Below are positions 53,267 to 56,064 of a stretch of 56,064 nucleotides of DNA, one piece after another. The translations under genes were made by a program, and so were the position numbers. Source of the DNA: an uncultured Christensenella sp. Its GTDB lineage: Bacteria; Bacillota; Clostridia; Christensenellales; UBA3700. Where the stretch lies: the NCBI GenBank assembly GCA_949284695.1, contig CASDWJ010000010.1, positions 1 through 56,064 of the forward strand, given 5' to 3'. The notes under the pieces were generated by a model. That model had not been told where the DNA came from. It was given only the letters and a program-made list of their open reading frames with translations, and made no database searches. Each line of letters starts with the position of its first letter. Positions within the stretch are counted from its first letter, which is position 1.

Positions 53267-55819
53267 ATGGACGAAAATAAAATCAAAGAACTCATATCTC
53301 AAATGACCCTTGAAGAAAAGGCTTCTCTTTGCTCGGGCAAGGATTTCTGGACGACGAAACCCGTCAAAAGACTGGGCATCGGCAGCTTCGTCATGTCAGA
53401 CGGTCCTCACGGACTGCGCAAAGAAAACGAGGACGACGACAACGTCGGTCTCAAGAGTTCTTTCCCCTCAACGGCATTCCCGCCTGCGGTATCTCTTGCC
53501 GCTACATGGAATCCCGATCTCGCGAAAGAAGTGGGCGACGCTCTCGGCAAACAGTGTCTCGACCAGCACGTCGACATACTGCTCGGTCCGGGCGTAAACA
53601 TCAAGCGTTCGCCTCTTTGCGGCAGAAATTTCGAATATTTTTCTGAAGACCCCTATCTTGCAGGCGCTCTCGGAGCGGCTTATATCGACGGCGTACAGCA
53701 AAACGGCGTGGGCACTTCGCTCAAGCATTTCTGCGCCAACAACAACGAGTATCTCAGAATGACGATAAGCAGTATCGTCGACGAGCGTGCTCTCAGAGAG
53801 ATATATCTGCCCGCCTTCGAAACCTGCGTCAAAAAACAGCCGTACACCGTGATGGCTTCTTACAACAAGATCAACGGCGTATACGCCTCGGACAACGTCA
53901 GACTGCTCGACGGCATTCTGCGCAAAGAATGGGGCTTCAACGGTCTCGTAGTCAGCGACTGGAACGCGACCAACGACCGCGTCGAAGGCATACGCGCGGG
54001 TATGGATCTCGAAATGCCCGCGAGTGGCGGCATGAACGATCAGAAGATCGTCGAAGCAGTCAAAAAAGGTACTCTCGACGAAGCCGCGCTCGACAAAGTC
54101 GTCATGCGCATACTCAAACTGCTTTACAGATGCGAGGACGCGCGCAAAGACGGTTATAAGGCAAATTACGAAGCGGCGCACGATCTTGCGAGACGCGTTG
54201 CCGAAGAAAGCATAATACTTCTCAAGAACGACGACAATCTGCTCCCTGCGGACGAAGACAAAGACATTCTCGTCATAGGCGCGCTGGCAAAGCACAGCCG
54301 CTATCAGGGCTCGGGAAGCAGTCGCATCAATCCGTACAAACTCGTGTCTTTCACAGACTGTCTCACAGCAAAAGGCAAGAAATTCGACTACGCAGAGGGC
54401 TATTCTCTGAAGGGCAACGGTCATGACGAAAAACTTTATGCCGAGGCGATCAACAAGGCGAAGAATTTCGACGGCACGATCATTTGCTTCATCGGTCTTA
54501 CCGACAACTATGAGAGCGAAGGCTACGACCGCACTCACCTCGCGCTCCCCTCGGCGCACGACAAAGTCGTCAGCGCGCTCAAGGGTCTCGGCAAAGACGT
54601 AGTGTTCGTTCTCTCCGGCGGGTCGCCCGTGCTGATGCCGTGGCTCAACAACACAAGCACGCTTATCAACGCATATCTGCCAGGAGAAGCGGGCGGCGAG
54701 GCGATCTACAACGTCATCTTCGGCAAAGTCAACCCGAGCGGCAAGCTCGCAGAGACCTATCCTCTCGCAGAAAACGACTCCATCGCATCAAAATATTTCC
54801 CGATGGGTCCGATAAACGTAGAATACAGAGAGAGCATCTTCGTCGGCTACCGCTATTACGACGCCGCGAAAAAAGAAGTCGCGTTCCCGTTCGGTTACGG
54901 TCTTTCCTACACGACGTTCGAATACAGCGACCTGAAATGCTCTCAGGACCACGTCAGTTTCACCGTCACGAACACGGGCAGATACGACGGTGCCGAGGTC
55001 TGCCAGATCTATATCGCCGACAAAGATCCCGTGGTGTTCAAAGCGCCCAAAGAGCTCAAAGGCTTCAGAAAAGTATACCTCAAAGCGGGCGAAAGCGCAA
55101 AGGTGGAGATAAATCTCGACATGCGCTCTTTCGCGTTCTACAACACAGCCACGTCAAAGTGGTACGCTCCCGCGGGCGAATATTCGGTGCTCGTCGGCTC
55201 GTCCTCTCGCGACATCAGGCTCGAAGGAGTCGTCAACGTCGATTTCAAGGACGAACAACCCGTCCCCGATTATGCGGCAATATGTCCGCAGTATTACGAC
55301 GTAGCGAATTCTGAAACGATCGACGACAGCCAGTTCAAGAATCTTTACGGCAAGGAGATCGCGCCCAACGTCGCGCCCAAACGCGGCGAGTTCAACCAGA
55401 ATACGACGATAGGAGATTTCTCCTGTTGTCTCATCGGCAAGATCATCATAAAAGTTGCGCCCAAGCTGATCAAATCGCAGGTCCCCGACGCGGATATGAC
55501 GACGATGATCATGCTGACTCAAGGCATGAAAGGCATGCCCTTGCGCGGTCTCGTGGGCATATCGAGCGGACTTATCGATACCCGCATAATCGACGGTATG
55601 TTGCTGTGGGGCAACAAACACAGACTGCGCGGGCTCATCAAGATGATCGGCGGCGTGTTCGGCTCACTGTACAACATCAATATGAAGGACGAAGCCAACG
55701 CTAAGCGCAAAGAACTCAAGCGCCAGCAAAAGGAACAGGAAAAAGAAAAACTTCGTCAGGAAAAAGAAAAAGCGAAACTGGAAAAATCCGCGACGAAGAA
55801 AAACCCGGATATTAAATGA
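53267..55819 (+). CDS. Family 3 glycoside hydrolase (beta-glucosidase-like)
   Basis: 850 residues, no signal peptide, so cytoplasmic. Hydrolyses terminal beta-glycosides taken up from outside. Domains: GH3 N-terminal barrel (1-~300) with nucleophile Asp in GLVVSDWNATNDR; GH3 C-terminal domain (~330-590) with ESEGYDRTHLALP carrying the probable acid/base Glu; fibronectin-III-like domain (~620-700, VSFTVTNTGRYDGAEV); then a ~150-residue extension with hydrophobic helices and a final Lys/Glu-rich coiled coil. Extensions of this kind occur in some clostridial GH3 enzymes. Start: ATG at MDENKIKE; the nearest purine-rich SD (AAGGAAGCAGG) is rather far upstream. Confidence 0.94.
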   Translation: MDENKIKELISQMTLEEKASLCSGKDFWTTKPVKRLGIGSFVMSDGPHGLRKENEDDDNVGLKSSFPSTAFPPAVSLAATWNPDLAKEVGDALGKQCLDQHVDILLGPGVNIKRSPLCGRNFEYFSEDPYLAGALGAAYIDGVQQNGVGTSLKHFCANNNEYLRMTISSIVDERALREIYLPAFETCVKKQPYTVMASYNKINGVYASDNVRLLDGILRKEWGFNGLVVSDWNATNDRVEGIRAGMDLEMPASGGMNDQKIVEAVKKGTLDEAALDKVVMRILKLLYRCEDARKDGYKANYEAAHDLARRVAEESIILLKNDDNLLPADEDKDILVIGALAKHSRYQGSGSSRINPYKLVSFTDCLTAKGKKFDYAEGYSLKGNGHDEKLYAEAINKAKNFDGTIICFIGLTDNYESEGYDRTHLALPSAHDKVVSALKGLGKDVVFVLSGGSPVLMPWLNNTSTLINAYLPGEAGGEAIYNVIFGKVNPSGKLAETYPLAENDSIASKYFPMGPINVEYRESIFVGYRYYDAAKKEVAFPFGYGLSYTTFEYSDLKCSQDHVSFTVTNTGRYDGAEVCQIYIADKDPVVFKAPKELKGFRKVYLKAGESAKVEINLDMRSFAFYNTATSKWYAPAGEYSVLVGSSSRDIRLEGVVNVDFKDEQPVPDYAAICPQYYDVANSETIDDSQFKNLYGKEIAPNVAPKRGEFNQNTTIGDFSCCLIGKIIIKVAPKLIKSQVPDADMTTMIMLTQGMKGMPLRGLVGISSGLIDTRIIDGMLLWGNKHRLRGLIKMIGGVFGSLYNINMKDEANAKRKELKRQQKEQEKEKLRQEKEKAKLEKSATKKNPDIK

Positions 55820-55825
55820 CGCAGA

Positions 55826-55860
55826 CGGCGCGTTACCGATAGGTACGCGCCGGTTTTGTT
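55826..55860 (+). terminator. Terminator of the GH3 gene
   Basis: CGGCGCGT-TACC-GATA-GGT-ACGCGCCG with one bulge, followed by GGTTTTGTT. Confidence 0.8.
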
Positions 55861-55864
55861 ACCG

Positions 55865-56064
55865 TATACCAGACCTGAATAATACGAACCAGCCCTGAGG
55901 CGCCCGCGTGGCGGGAGCAGTAATCGCTGTCGCGTGCAGTTGCTTGTCTCGCATAGCAAAGTCTTTTCGTTTACCTCAACAAAATCGCTGAAACACTCAC
56001 TAAAAATCATCGCCTGCGGTAGCCTGCAGTTTTAATCCGTATTGATTACCCTGACTGAGTTGCA
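55865..56064 (-). repeat. Dispersed ~200-bp repeat, copy 2 (reaches window edge)
   Basis: Reverse complement of the 51203-51401 element with high identity at both ends and in GATGATTTTTAGTGAGT and ACGCGGGCGCCTCAGGGCTG. The internal ~35 bp differ most. It may continue past the window. Confidence 0.85.

Noticed and set aside
55756-56010. 84-residue minus-strand frame starting MIFSE
   Set aside because: Only its first part, inside the dispersed repeat, is shared with the other copy; the rest is antisense to the GH3 gene. Kept as a repeat note, not as a gene.

Overview
The window looks like chromosomal DNA of a spore-forming, largely anaerobic member of the Clostridia. Evidence: SpoVG, SpoIIID and a SpoVB-like flippase; a flavodiiron O2/NO reductase; a probable Re-citrate synthase; ECF-type vitamin uptake; a clostridial cysteine-rich small protein; and the Firmicutes gene order rpmE-yqhQ-prmC-prfA. 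GC is roughly 50%, with high third-position GC in genes and AT-rich spacers. I cannot place it below class; an uncultured Christensenellales-like lineage is only a guess. No rRNA, tRNA, intact insertion sequence, prophage or CRISPR array was seen.

Layout. 1-6.5 kb: truncated GTP-PEP carboxykinase, rtcB, a secreted HtrA-like protease, and a Crp/Fnr regulator divergent from a NrdD-tail-like small protein and a flavodiiron protein, with a perfect 8+2+8 palindrome between them. 6.8-16.5 kb: thrC with a small P-loop protein, Re-citrate synthase-like DRE-TIM enzyme, prfA-prmC-yqhQ-rpmE, a zinc-less MDR reductase, murC. 16.7-27.9 kb: spoVG, a tightly overlapping PAP2-PAP2-acyl-CoA ligase-FGGY kinase operon, a lipoprotein, DegV protein, small membrane exporter, TtcA-like protein, spoIIID and a split TSUP transporter. 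28-36 kb: a 1277-residue five-repeat surface protein, LysM protein, MOP flippase, folT under a tetrahydrofolate riboswitch, DUF421/DUF4363 pair. 36.2-45 kb: a candidate small RNA, then leftward uvrA-uvrB-two small membrane proteins-hom-coaX-ECF S component. 45-56 kb: TspO, small proteins, glyS, a methyltransferase, a gene-poor stretch with DUF7662-like protein and dispersed repeats, guaB and a GH3 beta-glucosidase, ending in an inverted copy of the repeat.

The most interesting items not explained by ordinary annotation are: (1) a ~115-nt structured RNA with a consensus TTGACA-17-TATAAT promoter and its own terminator downstream of uvrA; (2) a group of genes whose -10 element lies directly against the ATG and which have no Shine-Dalgarno sequence, suggesting leaderless mRNAs next to conventional SD genes; (3) a Crp/Fnr palindrome placed at a class II activation position before the flavodiiron operon; (4) a ~200-bp dispersed repeat in two inverted copies around guaB and the GH3 gene, with short relics of its end elsewhere; (5) a lipid-phosphatase/acyl-CoA ligase/sugar-kinase operon of unclear pathway; and (6) two small membrane-anchored winged-helix-like proteins between hom and uvrBA.
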